From Hyphomicrobiales bacterium (GTDB taxonomy: Bacteria > Pseudomonadota > Alphaproteobacteria > Rhizobiales > JAJFHC01), in NCBI GenBank assembly GCA_021775835.1, contig JAJFHC010000133.1, positions 1 through 26,978 on the forward strand: a stretch of 26,978 nt of DNA. The letters run 5' to 3'. Both the position numbers and the translations under genes were made by a program. The notes under the pieces were generated by a model, which was not told where the DNA came from, did no database searches, and was given only the letters and a program-made list of their open reading frames with translations. Positions 1 through 7,500 of the stretch are shown piece after piece (position 1 is the first letter of the stretch; each line of letters begins with the position of its first letter).

Positions 1-1
1 G

Positions 2-652
2 GTATCCGGCTCGATCGACGGCACCAGCGGCTTCCTGACCATCGCGGCAACCGACAACACCACGTCGTTCACACTCGGTGGCACGGACGTCACCAGTGTT
101 GGTCTTGCAGCAGGTGCCAATGCACCGGTTGCGGCTGCCGCAAACAATGCCACACGGACGGCGGCTGAAACTGAGTTCAACAACCTGCTCTCGCAGATCG
201 ATCAGTTGGCTGCAGACTCCAGCTTCAACGGCAACAACCTTCTCGATGGTGATAGCCTCACGGTTATCTTCAACGAAGACGGTTCAAGTTCGTTGTCGAT
301 TACAGGCGTGACTTTCAACGCGGCTGGTTTGGGTGTCTCGACTGCCGCCACCGACGCCTTCCAGACAGACTCCAACATCAACACGACGTTGTCTGAACTG
401 GATACCGCGATCAGCACATTGAGGACACAGGCCGCAACGTTCGGTTCGAACCTGTCGGTTGTGCAGATCCGTCAGGACTTCACCAAGAACCTGATCAACA
501 CGCTCGAGACCGGCGCTGCCGGCCTGACACTGGCCGACACCAACGAGGAAGCCGCCAACGTGACGGCCCTTCAGACCCGCCAGTCATTCTCGACCAGCAC
601 GTTGAGCCTGGCCGCACGAGCCGACCAGGGCGCTCTGCAGTTGCTTCGGTAA
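2..652 (+). CDS. Flagellin, C-terminal part (5' end outside window)
   Basis: The frame is open from the first bases of the window to the TAA at 650-652, so only about 216 C-terminal residues are seen and the start lies upstream. The product is the filament subunit, exported by the flagellar type III system and polymerised outside the cell. What I see: a variable, Thr/Ala/Gly-rich part first, then a segment with SSFNGNNLLDGDS, typical of the return into the D1 helical domain, then the C-terminal coiled-coil helix with ATFGSNLSVVQIRQDF and an end rich in Ala, Leu and Gln (AARADQGALQLLR), as in alphaproteobacterial flagellins. A strong terminator follows within 35 bases. flbT and flaF, its usual regulators, lie directly downstream on the same strand. 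Which flagellin paralogue this is cannot be told. Confidence 0.95.
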   Translation, partial: VSGSIDGTSGFLTIAATDNTTSFTLGGTDVTSVGLAAGANAPVAAAANNATRTAAETEFNNLLSQIDQLAADSSFNGNNLLDGDSLTVIFNEDGSSSLSITGVTFNAAGLGVSTAATDAFQTDSNINTTLSELDTAISTLRTQAATFGSNLSVVQIRQDFTKNLINTLETGAAGLTLADTNEEAANVTALQTRQSFSTSTLSLAARADQGALQLLR

Positions 653-684
653 ACGACGCAACAAGCGTTCGACAACAAGTCTTG

Positions 685-711
685 AAAGGCGGGGTTCTCC
701 CCGCCTTTTTT
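685..711 (+). terminator. Rho-independent terminator of the flagellin gene
   Basis: A 10-bp perfect stem (685-694 with 699-708, arms aaaggcgggg and ccccgccttt) closes a 4-base loop and runs into six T. It lies 33 bases after the flagellin stop codon and should separate flagellin transcripts from flbT-flaF. Confidence 0.9.
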
Positions 712-737
712 CTTTGTTGCCGGCCATCATCAGGTAT

Positions 738-764
738 TTCCAACGGCATTGGTGTCCGTTGGAA
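738..764. repeat. Perfect 9-bp inverted repeat in the flbT leader
   Basis: TTCCAACGG at 738-746 is matched by CCGTTGGAA at 756-764 with a 9-base spacer. It lies 100 bases before the flbT start and after the flagellin terminator, with no T-run behind it, so it is more likely an operator or an RNA hairpin than a terminator. The same half-sites recur closer together inside flgL (2424-2442). Confidence 0.55.
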
Positions 765-863
765 TAAGCCGTTACGTCTTCCCACTGCCCCCTTTGTGCT
801 ATGAATGGAGGGGGTAAGATTGATTCGCCGTACGCGGTGAGATGCAGGGGAGTTTGTCGGACG

Positions 864-1298
864 ATGGCTTTGAAGATTGAACTGAAACCGGGCGAACGCT
901 TCGTTCTGGGCGAGTCCGTTCTGACCAACGGCAAACAACGCACCCATCTGTTCATTGACGGAGATGCACCAATCCTGCGTGAAAAGGACATCGTGCTGCC
1001 GGAAGAGGCTGATACCCCGTGCAAACGCATCTACATTGTCGTACAGGCAATGTACCTGGCGAAGAACCCGCAGGAATTTCACAAGGACTACTTTAAATTG
1101 ATCGGCGATCTGCAGGAAGCTGCACCCAGCACGATGCCACATATTGACGCTATAAATAATGAGATATTAACCGGTTCCCTCTATAAAGCTCTGAAGAAAA
1201 CCAGATTGCTTATTGAATACGAGAGGGGACTACTTGACCATGCAAAGCGCAGCACAGAGTTACGATCAGACGGCGAAGGTGACCGAAAATCCGCGTGA
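864..1298 (+). CDS. flbT: Flagellin synthesis regulator FlbT
   Basis: 144 residues, the usual FlbT length. The N-terminus MALKIELKPGERFVLGESV matches the family's opening pattern, followed by the conserved stretch around RIYIVVQAMYLA and YFKLIGDL. In Caulobacter FlbT acts after transcription, through the leader of flagellin mRNA, to hold back flagellin synthesis until the hook is complete; the same role is inferred here. I chose the ATG at 864 because the family begins there; the open frame extends 63 bases further up, but that part is unlike FlbT. Its end overlaps the flaF start by 59 bases, so the two are probably translationally coupled. It sits just after the flagellin gene and shares its strand. 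Confidence 0.93.
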   Translation: MALKIELKPGERFVLGESVLTNGKQRTHLFIDGDAPILREKDIVLPEEADTPCKRIYIVVQAMYLAKNPQEFHKDYFKLIGDLQEAAPSTMPHIDAINNEILTGSLYKALKKTRLLIEYERGLLDHAKRSTELRSDGEGDRKSA

Positions 1299-1605
1299 AC
1301 GCGAGGCCTTGTTGCTTGTCAAAGCTGCCAGAGACCTCCAGAAGGCCCGCGACGAATGGAATGGCGATGCCGGGCATATGCGTGACGCTCTGGTCTACAA
1401 CCGCAAACTCTGGACCGTCTTCATGTCATCCGTGGCAAATGAAGAGAACCCTCTCCCACTGGAGATCAAGAACAATATCGCCAACCTTGGCGTGTTCATC
1501 CTGGGCCGGACTCTCGAGGCCACGATGGAACCGGATCCCGACAAGCTGGCGTCCCTGATCTCCATCAATCAGAATATTGCAGCCGGGTTGCGCGGCAACG
1601 CCTGA
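1240..1605 (+). CDS. flaF: Flagellar biosynthesis regulator FlaF
   Basis: 121 residues beginning MQSAAQSYDQTAKVTENPRE, a typical FlaF N-terminus, and containing the conserved pattern ALVYNRKLWTVFMSSVANEE and LPLEIKNNIANLGVFI. FlaF partners FlbT and is needed for flagellin production or secretion in Caulobacter and relatives; that role is taken from the family. The ATG at 1240 is preferred over the upstream in-frame ATG at 1213 because it fits the family start and has a purine-rich site (gagagggga, 1221-1229) ahead of it. It overlaps flbT in another frame. A strong terminator follows 20 bases after the stop. Confidence 0.93.
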   Translation: MQSAAQSYDQTAKVTENPREREALLLVKAARDLQKARDEWNGDAGHMRDALVYNRKLWTVFMSSVANEENPLPLEIKNNIANLGVFILGRTLEATMEPDPDKLASLISINQNIAAGLRGNA

Positions 1606-1625
1606 ACCAAGTTCACAGACAATGC

Positions 1626-1660
1626 AAAAACGGCGCGCCCGATCAAGGCGCGCCGTTTTT
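1626..1660. terminator. Bidirectional terminator between flaF and flgL
   Basis: A 14-bp perfect stem (1626-1639 with 1647-1660; core cggcgcgcc) closes a 7-base loop and is flanked by A5 and T5, so it can end transcription on both strands. flaF ends 20 bases before it and flgL, from the other side, about 60 bases after it. Confidence 0.93.
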
Positions 1661-1720
1661 GGTTTGACGGACATCATCTGCCCAAATGGAAGTCTGATAC
1701 TCGTAAGACCGGAAGACGTA

Positions 1721-3223
1721 CTACAAGAAGTTTACCAGCGATAACTGCGCCAGGATGGATGTCGTGCGGTAGCTTGCTTCAAGTTGGGTCTGCAACTGGA
1801 GTATCTGGGCACTGGCCTCGTAGACATCGACATTTTCTGCATTCGCCAGAAAATCCGCCAGCACTACCTGGCTGTCGTCATGGCGCTGCTTGGCCTGCTC
1901 CAGCGAATTCTGCCGAAAGCCAAGCTCTCCAACTAGGTCGTCCAGCGACTGCCTTCCGTTAGGAAAGCTGAGCCGGTCCCCTGCCCTGTCCTGCAAAGCA
2001 GCATATCGATCGATTGTTTCCGCGGCATTGGGGTCCAGGGTCTCCGCGGCAAGCACGGCCAAAGCGGCAATCGTATCGACAATCGCGCCTTCATTGGCAC
2101 GCACACCGTAGGAGATCGACTGGCTGTCGTCGACACGGGCGACTGCGGAATCCCGCGCACCTCCCGGACCGGTGTCGCCCTGGTACCAGAAGATCGTGTC
2201 GGTTGTCGTACCGTCCGTCAGGGCCGTTGCGGTATCGAACGGCGGGCCATTGACACGTTGTGGCGGTGTTGTGGAATCGTAATTGAAGAAATCATCCGAC
2301 GCCGCGAAGGCGGACGCCGAGGCCAGTTCAGTACGGCCAAGCTCCTCCAGCTGACTGCCGAGAATGGTCTGAAAATTGGTAGCCGTGATGTTTTCGTCGG
2401 CCCCGATGATGAACTCGCCAGGTTCCAACGGTCCGTTGGAACGTGCCGTGAATTCCCGTGAGGCTTGCGTTCCATCCGGCAGGTTGAACGTCAACCGGAT
2501 TTGTTCGCCGTCTTGGGGCAGCGTGGCGGAAAAACTGAAATCAATGGCGGGGGGAGTTCCCGTTGGTCCGGTAATCGTGGTCCCCGTTAGAGATCCCGTC
2601 ACCGACTCCAGCTTGACACCGAAGGGGCTTCCCGCAACGTCCTCGGAGAGATTGACGACATTGGCAACCGGCGCAGGCACACTCAACCGCCCCAGTCCGT
2701 CGGTACCGAGGTCTGCTTGGCGTCGTTCGGATATCACCTGTTTGAGACCGGCTTTCGAACCATCTCCATCGAGGATCTCCGTTGCCGTCAATACCGGCCT
2801 TGTCTCGCTGTTGCGTCCTGCGAAATAGTGCGTGCCGTTAATTTCGAAATTGAGCAGCGAAAGAGACTCTTCCAAGTCGATCCTGGCACCAACCTGAAGC
2901 TGTGTCTGCCCCCCGGCTATCGGCTCGAACTGCCCCGTCAGGGAATTTTCGCGATTGTCCGCAGAAATTTCCCGCAGCCGCGACAGATGCAAGGTCACGG
3001 ACTCTATCCGGATCGATGCCTGATTGATGGTTGAAACATAGCCTTCGATCGCTGACGTCCGCGACCGCAGGGACAGCGACAAGGTACGATCCGAGCCCAG
3101 ACCACCATAGGTCTCGGCTTTCTTGCCGGTCGCCAGTTGCCGCTGCAAGTCCTCGGTCCGCGCGCGCAGGTCTACCAGTTCACGCGTAATGCCTGATGCC
3201 AGGGGTAGTGAGCTAGTAATCAT
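1721..3223 (-). CDS. flgL: Flagellar hook-filament junction protein FlgL (HAP3)
   Basis: 500 residues. The N-terminus MITSSLPLASGITRELVDLR and the following QRQLATGKKAETYGGLG are the flagellin-like D0/D1 helices of FlgL; the C-terminus (YEASAQILQLQTQLEASYRT, then SLVNFL) pairs with it. FlgL links the hook (through FlgK) to the filament and is secreted by the flagellar export system. The protein is much longer than the roughly 300 residues of enteric FlgL. The extra length is the middle, a Gly/Thr/Pro-rich surface region at about residues 150-400. The ATG at 3223 has a good ribosome site (gaggac) that overlaps the end of flgK; the two genes are 12 bases apart, so it is the last gene of the flgE-flgK-flgL unit. 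Confidence 0.93.
   Translation of the reverse strand: MITSSLPLASGITRELVDLRARTEDLQRQLATGKKAETYGGLGSDRTLSLSLRSRTSAIEGYVSTINQASIRIESVTLHLSRLREISADNRENSLTGQFEPIAGGQTQLQVGARIDLEESLSLLNFEINGTHYFAGRNSETRPVLTATEILDGDGSKAGLKQVISERRQADLGTDGLGRLSVPAPVANVVNLSEDVAGSPFGVKLESVTGSLTGTTITGPTGTPPAIDFSFSATLPQDGEQIRLTFNLPDGTQASREFTARSNGPLEPGEFIIGADENITATNFQTILGSQLEELGRTELASASAFAASDDFFNYDSTTPPQRVNGPPFDTATALTDGTTTDTIFWYQGDTGPGGARDSAVARVDDSQSISYGVRANEGAIVDTIAALAVLAAETLDPNAAETIDRYAALQDRAGDRLSFPNGRQSLDDLVGELGFRQNSLEQAKQRHDDSQVVLADFLANAENVDVYEASAQILQLQTQLEASYRTTSILAQLSLVNFL
2424..2442. repeat. Near-continuous palindrome inside flgL sharing half-sites with the flbT leader
   Basis: Within flgL the plus strand reads TTCCAACGG, one T, then CCGTTGGAA, and the dyad extends by one further matched base pair on each side. 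The half-sites are identical to those at 738-764. The bases encode an Ser-Asn-Gly-Pro-Leu-Glu stretch, so coding constraint may explain part of it. Confidence 0.4.
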
Positions 3224-3235
3224 GATAAGTCCTCA

Positions 3236-5110
3236 TCAAATACGCGTCAGGATATCCAGCAGTTCTTTTGCCACACTCATCACACGGGCGTTTGCGGCAT
3301 AGGCGTTCTGCAGCGTCAGCAACCGGCTCAGTTCCACGTCGACATCGACCTTGGTTTCATCGTCGAACCGGGTCTGCAGGGAATCGATCACGACGGTTTG
3401 CGCCGACTGTTCGCGCAGTGCCACCTCCGACTGCTGTCCCTGGAAGTTGACCAGCCGCTGGGCAAAATTCTGGATCGTGCCACTGAACGGTGTTGAAGAC
3501 GCACCGATCCCCGTTGCCGGCGAAAAGGTAATCGCTTGCTGGCTGAACCGGTTGAACAGGTCCTGCGGTCTCGCCGGATCACCGCTCCCAGTCAGGGGGC
3601 TGGTCTCGAATTGAACAAGAAGCGAGTTGTCATCGACAATCTGCTGGTTGACCGAAATGCGCGCGGCAAAGCCGATTTTCTGACCGTCACCGTCTAGAGA
3701 GTTGCTGTAAGTTTTAAATGTGCCGTCGAGGTCCTGAAACAGCGCGAGTTGCGTGCCATTGTCCTGCAACGCGGACGGGGTCACGAACGCGGACACGGCG
3801 TTGATCTCGACCGTGTTCGCGGCACCGTCATCAAGAATACGGATGACATCCGTTGATGGCGAGGAAACCGAAACATTCGGTCCCAGCGCGGCATTGATCT
3901 GTGAGACCGCGGACGCAAGGCCGGAGCTGAAATCGATCCCAACGACGGTGTCGTTCGGGTTGTTGGTTGCCGCATCGGTCAGCGGCAAGGTTCCAGGATC
4001 ATCGACGGGAATGAACGTCACTGTCCTGGGCGACCCCGGCGGTGTCGGTGTGTAAGTGACGCTGATCTCGTTGCCGGCAAGCAGACCGGCGACGTCGAGA
4101 TCGAACCCGGTCTGCGCCCCTGACGTAACGGCCGTGCCCTCATTTGTCTTGCCGGAAAGCGCCAACGCCAGCCCATGCGCGAGTTCGTCAAGCTGTGCCT
4201 GGGCCTGGACCAGCGTCTCGTCTCGCAACTCCCGGTACCCCGCTATGGTGCCTGAGTTGATCACGCCCTGACGGAAAAGGTCGAGTGGTGTGCCACCGAG
4301 AGAACTTAGAAAGACCGTGCCGACCCCGCGTTCGTCGTCATCGAGACTGAACTGCGCATTCGCGTCAATACCCGATCGTGCATCGAAAACAAGATCGACG
4401 GCCTGTGAATCGACCAACAGGTTCCCGCCGCCTGTGAAGACCCGGACCGCCCCCCTTTCACCCGGAGAGACCCTAATGTCCATCAACTGCGAAAGTTGAT
4501 CGATGAAACGGTCCCGTTCATCCTGAAGATCCGCCACGCCGGGAGCTGAATCGAATACGACCTGAATTTCCTGGTTCAGCCGGGCGATCGACTGAAGGGC
4601 AACGTTTGCCTCCTCCACCGCATCGGAGAGCGCCACCTCAGTTTGCTGCCGCAGGTCCTGGATGTCGTTTGATATCCGGTTGAGCTGGTTCGCAAGCGTT
4701 GTGGCATCCGTGATGACTTCTGATCTGGTCAGGAACTGGTCTGGAGTTGAAATCAACCCCTGAAGCGAAGTGCCGAAATCATTCAACACGGTATCCAGCG
4801 CGTTGGCATCGCCGGGGCGCCCGAGCAACTGGTCGATACGCGTCAGAAATTCCGCCTTGATATCGACCTGCGCACCAATACCGATCTCAGTTCGCAACTG
4901 CTGTTGAATGAAGGTATCGACTTGCCGCTGGATGAGACCCGGATTGACGCCGGAGACTTGTCCGTCGGTATACTGGGCGATCGGATTCTGGTTCTTTACC
5001 GTATATCCGGCCGTGTCCGCATTGGCGATGTTGCGGGCAACAAGATCAATGCCAAGCTGCGTCGATCGCAAACCCGTAATTGATGTATTGAGCGCACTTT
5101 GAATGGACAT
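3236..5110 (-). CDS. flgK: Flagellar hook-associated protein FlgK (HAP1)
   Basis: 624 residues. It begins MSIQSALNTSITGLRSTQLG and continues into LVARNIANADTAGYTVKNQ, the axial-protein rod/hook motif, and ends with NAYAANARVMSVAKELLDIL, the standard FlgK C-terminal helix. FlgK is the first junction protein between hook and filament and is exported through the flagellum. The central 300 or so residues are variable surface domains with many Asp, Thr and Gly. The ATG at 5110 is preceded by a G-rich site (ttggggtaattc). It lies 71 bases downstream of flgE, with no convincing terminator between, and 12 bases before flgL, consistent with an flgE-flgK-flgL operon. Confidence 0.94.
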   Translation of the reverse strand: MSIQSALNTSITGLRSTQLGIDLVARNIANADTAGYTVKNQNPIAQYTDGQVSGVNPGLIQRQVDTFIQQQLRTEIGIGAQVDIKAEFLTRIDQLLGRPGDANALDTVLNDFGTSLQGLISTPDQFLTRSEVITDATTLANQLNRISNDIQDLRQQTEVALSDAVEEANVALQSIARLNQEIQVVFDSAPGVADLQDERDRFIDQLSQLMDIRVSPGERGAVRVFTGGGNLLVDSQAVDLVFDARSGIDANAQFSLDDDERGVGTVFLSSLGGTPLDLFRQGVINSGTIAGYRELRDETLVQAQAQLDELAHGLALALSGKTNEGTAVTSGAQTGFDLDVAGLLAGNEISVTYTPTPPGSPRTVTFIPVDDPGTLPLTDAATNNPNDTVVGIDFSSGLASAVSQINAALGPNVSVSSPSTDVIRILDDGAANTVEINAVSAFVTPSALQDNGTQLALFQDLDGTFKTYSNSLDGDGQKIGFAARISVNQQIVDDNSLLVQFETSPLTGSGDPARPQDLFNRFSQQAITFSPATGIGASSTPFSGTIQNFAQRLVNFQGQQSEVALREQSAQTVVIDSLQTRFDDETKVDVDVELSRLLTLQNAYAANARVMSVAKELLDILTRI

Positions 5111-5181
5111 GAATTACCCCAAGGCATGACCGGCCGTGACGTTACCGCCTGGCAACTAGACCGGCCCTGCCGCTAGTGGTC

Positions 5182-7161
5182 CTATCGGACCATGTTGACT
5201 GCTTCCTGCAACATCTCGTCACTGGTCGTCACAATTCTCGTGTTTGCCGTGTAGGCCTGCTGGGTCACGATCAGCTTGGCAAATTCATCGGCAATGTCCG
5301 AATTCGAGCCCTCCAGCGATTGTCCCACGATCTCGCCACCGCCGCTGAGCAGGGCAACACCTGACTCTTCGGTCGCCGAAAACGCGCCACCATCAAGCTT
5401 TCGCAAATTCACATCGGAGTTGAACCGCGCGATCGTCACTTCGGCGATCTCAACCGTTTCCCCGTTGGTATAGACACCGGTCACCCGGCCATCGTTGGTG
5501 ATCGTGAGATCCGCCAACTCGCCGGAAGAATAGCCGTTCTGGTCGATGTCGGTGACGGCAACGGTACCGTTGGAGTCCGAAAACTGGGAGAGGCCGTTGG
5601 TGCCGTGATTGACCACGATGTCACCGATATTGAGACCATCGACGGTAAGATTGTTGATCGTGACCGACGTCAAAGGCGGGTTGAGCTGACCATTGGTGCC
5701 GAAAATGTAGTTGGTTCCCACATTCTGCCAGGCTGTGTCCGTGCCCGCAGCATTGGTGTTCGTGAGATAGAACAGGTTCCAGGTGTCCGTTCCGCCGTTC
5801 GCGACACTGTCAATCTTGCCCCAACGAAACTGAACATTGACGGGCGCGCCGCCGGCATCAAAGGATGTTATGGCCCCGCCGGCGACGGTTCCTTCAAGAA
5901 ACGTGGTTGCCTGACTTGCAGTGATGCTGGTCAAATCCGTGAAGCTTGGATTTGTAACCCCGTTGTCGATACCGAAATTGGCAGCCGTGTTGCCGCCAAT
6001 CGTGATGGTGTCTGTGTTGTCAGCTGCGGTAACAGTAATGTTGCCGGTGGCATCGATTGTTCCTGTCGCATTGGTGAGGGCAGCGAGAGCGGTTTCGAGT
6101 TCCGCAAGTGTACTCACCTCGCCTACGCCGGTGCCAAACGTGATGGTCTGGACAGCGCCTGCACCGATTTGAACAGTCAGGGTATCAGCTGCGGTGATGC
6201 CTTGTGTCAGAAGATTGGTACTGTTGCTCGTCCCGTCCGATAGCCCGAGCACCGTATTGACATTCGCAGCGGAGGCCGCCGTCGTCACATTGGTATCCGC
6301 GTCATCGCCTGTTATGACGAGTTGCCCGGAGCTGTTGAAACTTGCCGAAACGCCCGTAATCGCATCAATGGCCGCTTCAAGTTCGGCCGCCGTTTCAATT
6401 TCACCGACACCTGTGCCGAACGTGATGACCGTGCCGTTGACAGTCAAGGTATCGCTCTGGACGATTGCTGTGTTGGTGAGGAAGTCGGATTCGGTACTGA
6501 TCGCTTGCGTACCTGTGGCGACCCCTGCAGCGTCCGCCAGCAATGTCGCACCGCCACCGCGGATACTTGCCGCCGGGTTCAGCAGTTCACTATTGGGAAT
6601 CAACGGATCAAAGGCCGCGGTTTTCGGAAGTGCCGCCAGATTGGCGCGGTAGTCGATCTCGGTTGTCGCCTGGGCGGGGATCAGATCGTTTGTGATCTGG
6701 ATAACGCTCGGCAGACTTCCCGAAGGATTTCCGGTGACCGGATCAAGCGCCAGGCCTTTCAGAAAATACCCGGCCCCGTTGACCAGGAACCCGTTCCGGT
6801 CGACTTCGAAATCGCCTCGGCGGGTGTATTGGTCTATGCCCTCGAAGGTCGGTTGTCCGTCGGTTACCCCGGTCTGTCCTTCGACCACGAAATAGCCATC
6901 GCCGTTGATCGCGATATGGGTATCGACATCCGATCGCTGAATGTCGCCCTGGACCGAGTTGGTTGCCCGTGAGTTACCGACAACAACGCCGGACCCCTGT
7001 TGTTTCGGTGTCGATTCTGAAACGATTTCCACGAAACTCGTTTCCGTTCGCTTGAAGCCGATCGTCTGGCTGTTCGCGATGTTGTCGGAAACATGCTCCA
7101 GAGCAAATGATTGCGCACGAAGTCCGCTGATTGCCGTCGTCAAGGCGCCAAAGATACCCAT
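5182..7161 (-). CDS. flgE: Flagellar hook protein FlgE with duplicated central module
   Basis: 659 residues from the ATG at 7161, which has a strong aggagg site 6 bases upstream; an earlier in-frame ATG at 7191 adds 10 residues unlike the family. The N-terminus MGIFGALTTAISGLRAQSFA and VSDNIANSQTIGFKRTETSF are the axial-protein motif, and INGDGYFVVE (86-95) is the conserved hook/rod segment. The C-terminus has LDGGAFSATEESG, QSLEGSNSDIADEFAKLIVT and QQAYTANTRIVTTSDEMLQE, as in FlgE. FlgE polymers form the hook, the universal joint between rod and filament. The usual length is about 400 residues. The extra length is largely two similar modules at about residues 233-318 and 319-404 that resemble the flagellin hook IN motif. 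Confidence 0.94.
   Translation of the reverse strand: MGIFGALTTAISGLRAQSFALEHVSDNIANSQTIGFKRTETSFVEIVSESTPKQQGSGVVVGNSRATNSVQGDIQRSDVDTHIAINGDGYFVVEGQTGVTDGQPTFEGIDQYTRRGDFEVDRNGFLVNGAGYFLKGLALDPVTGNPSGSLPSVIQITNDLIPAQATTEIDYRANLAALPKTAAFDPLIPNSELLNPAASIRGGGATLLADAAGVATGTQAISTESDFLTNTAIVQSDTLTVNGTVITFGTGVGEIETAAELEAAIDAITGVSASFNSSGQLVITGDDADTNVTTAASAANVNTVLGLSDGTSNSTNLLTQGITAADTLTVQIGAGAVQTITFGTGVGEVSTLAELETALAALTNATGTIDATGNITVTAADNTDTITIGGNTAANFGIDNGVTNPSFTDLTSITASQATTFLEGTVAGGAITSFDAGGAPVNVQFRWGKIDSVANGGTDTWNLFYLTNTNAAGTDTAWQNVGTNYIFGTNGQLNPPLTSVTINNLTVDGLNIGDIVVNHGTNGLSQFSDSNGTVAVTDIDQNGYSSGELADLTITNDGRVTGVYTNGETVEIAEVTIARFNSDVNLRKLDGGAFSATEESGVALLSGGGEIVGQSLEGSNSDIADEFAKLIVTQQAYTANTRIVTTSDEMLQEAVNMVR
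5950..6465 (-). repeat. Two tandem hook-IN-like modules inside flgE
   Basis: Residues about 233-318 and 319-404 of FlgE each carry the order DTLTV, then ITFGTGVGE, then an AELE-A(I/L) helix, then a segment ending in VITG or ITVT. In DNA the same phrase (gtgcc(a/g)aacgtgatg) recurs about 285 bases apart, near 6129 and 6413. The module resembles the flagellin hook IN family (PF07196) from memory; no search was run. Confidence 0.6.
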
Positions 7162-7238
7162 GATATTCCTCCTACATGTACCTGGCCGCACCGGCTTTGC
7201 CGTCGGGCATGCGGGATACCTATCCTGTCCGCTCTACC

Positions 7239-7254
7239 AGCAAGGACCGGGCCA
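7239..7254 (-). promoter_or_regulatory. Sigma-54 (-24/-12) promoter of flgE
   Basis: On the minus strand the sequence is TGGCCCGGTCCTTGCT. The GG and GC pairs are exactly 10 bases apart, as required, and it differs from the TGGCAC-N5-TTGCW consensus only at the fifth base. The expected start site is near 7228, giving a leader of about 67 bases before the flgE ATG. Late flagellar genes of Caulobacter and related bacteria use such promoters with RpoN, IHF and the activator FlbD. Confidence 0.8.
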
Positions 7255-7272
7255 AATATAAAAATCAAATAA

Positions 7273-7285
7273 AATCAACGAATTA
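7273..7285 (+). promoter_or_regulatory. IHF-like binding site upstream of the flgE promoter
   Basis: AATCAACGAATTA matches WATCAR-N4-TTR at every defined position and sits in an A/T-rich block about 20 bases upstream of the -24 element. This is the usual place for DNA bending between a sigma-54 promoter and its enhancer. Confidence 0.6.
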
Positions 7286-7337
7286 GACAAATCCAAAAGA
7301 ACCCGAATGACGTTTTGTGTAGGTAACAACCGCTCTA

Positions 7338-7356
7338 CCGGGCAGGATTTGCCGGG
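7338..7356. promoter_or_regulatory. Possible enhancer (FlbD/ftr-like) dyad
   Basis: GGCA (7341-7344) and TGCC (7350-7353) form a short dyad inside a G/C-rich stretch about 115 bases upstream of the predicted flgE start site. Position and dyad form suit a sigma-54 activator site. The match to any specific activator consensus was not tested. Confidence 0.3.
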
Positions 7357-7500
7357 CAACGGATCGCAGCGACAGGACCAAGGGCTACGATGCGGGGGTC
7401 CTCTGGGCAAATTCGTGGACGCGGGAGGTTCCCTATCGGGAAAAACTCCTCTAACGTGCGCGCCGCTCAATGGTTACAGCAACAAAGCTGGTGGGAAAGA

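Larger units (their letters stand above)
7162..7500. promoter_or_regulatory. Divergent regulatory region between flgE and the MoxR gene
   Basis: This 339-base stretch holds no convincing gene. It contains the flgE sigma-54 promoter (7239-7254), an A/T-rich block (7251-7310) with an IHF-like site (7273-7285), a dyad at 7338-7356 and, nearer the MoxR start, a small hairpin (ttccc at 7428-7432 with gggaa). The side facing the MoxR gene has no sigma-70 promoter I would assign with confidence. Confidence 0.65.

Noticed and set aside
712..864. Search for a sigma-54 promoter before flbT
   Set aside because: No GG-N10-GC pair with acceptable flanks is present; flbT transcription is left unexplained.
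5178..5191. Small hairpin (ggtcc, four bases, ggacc) at the flgE stop codon
   Set aside because: A five-base stem without a T-run is too weak to call a terminator between flgE and flgK.
5559..5572. Palindrome caacggtaccgttg in flgE, similar to the flbT-leader half-sites
   Set aside because: It comes from Asn-Gly-Thr-Val codons and lacks the outer TT/AA bases, so coding explains it.
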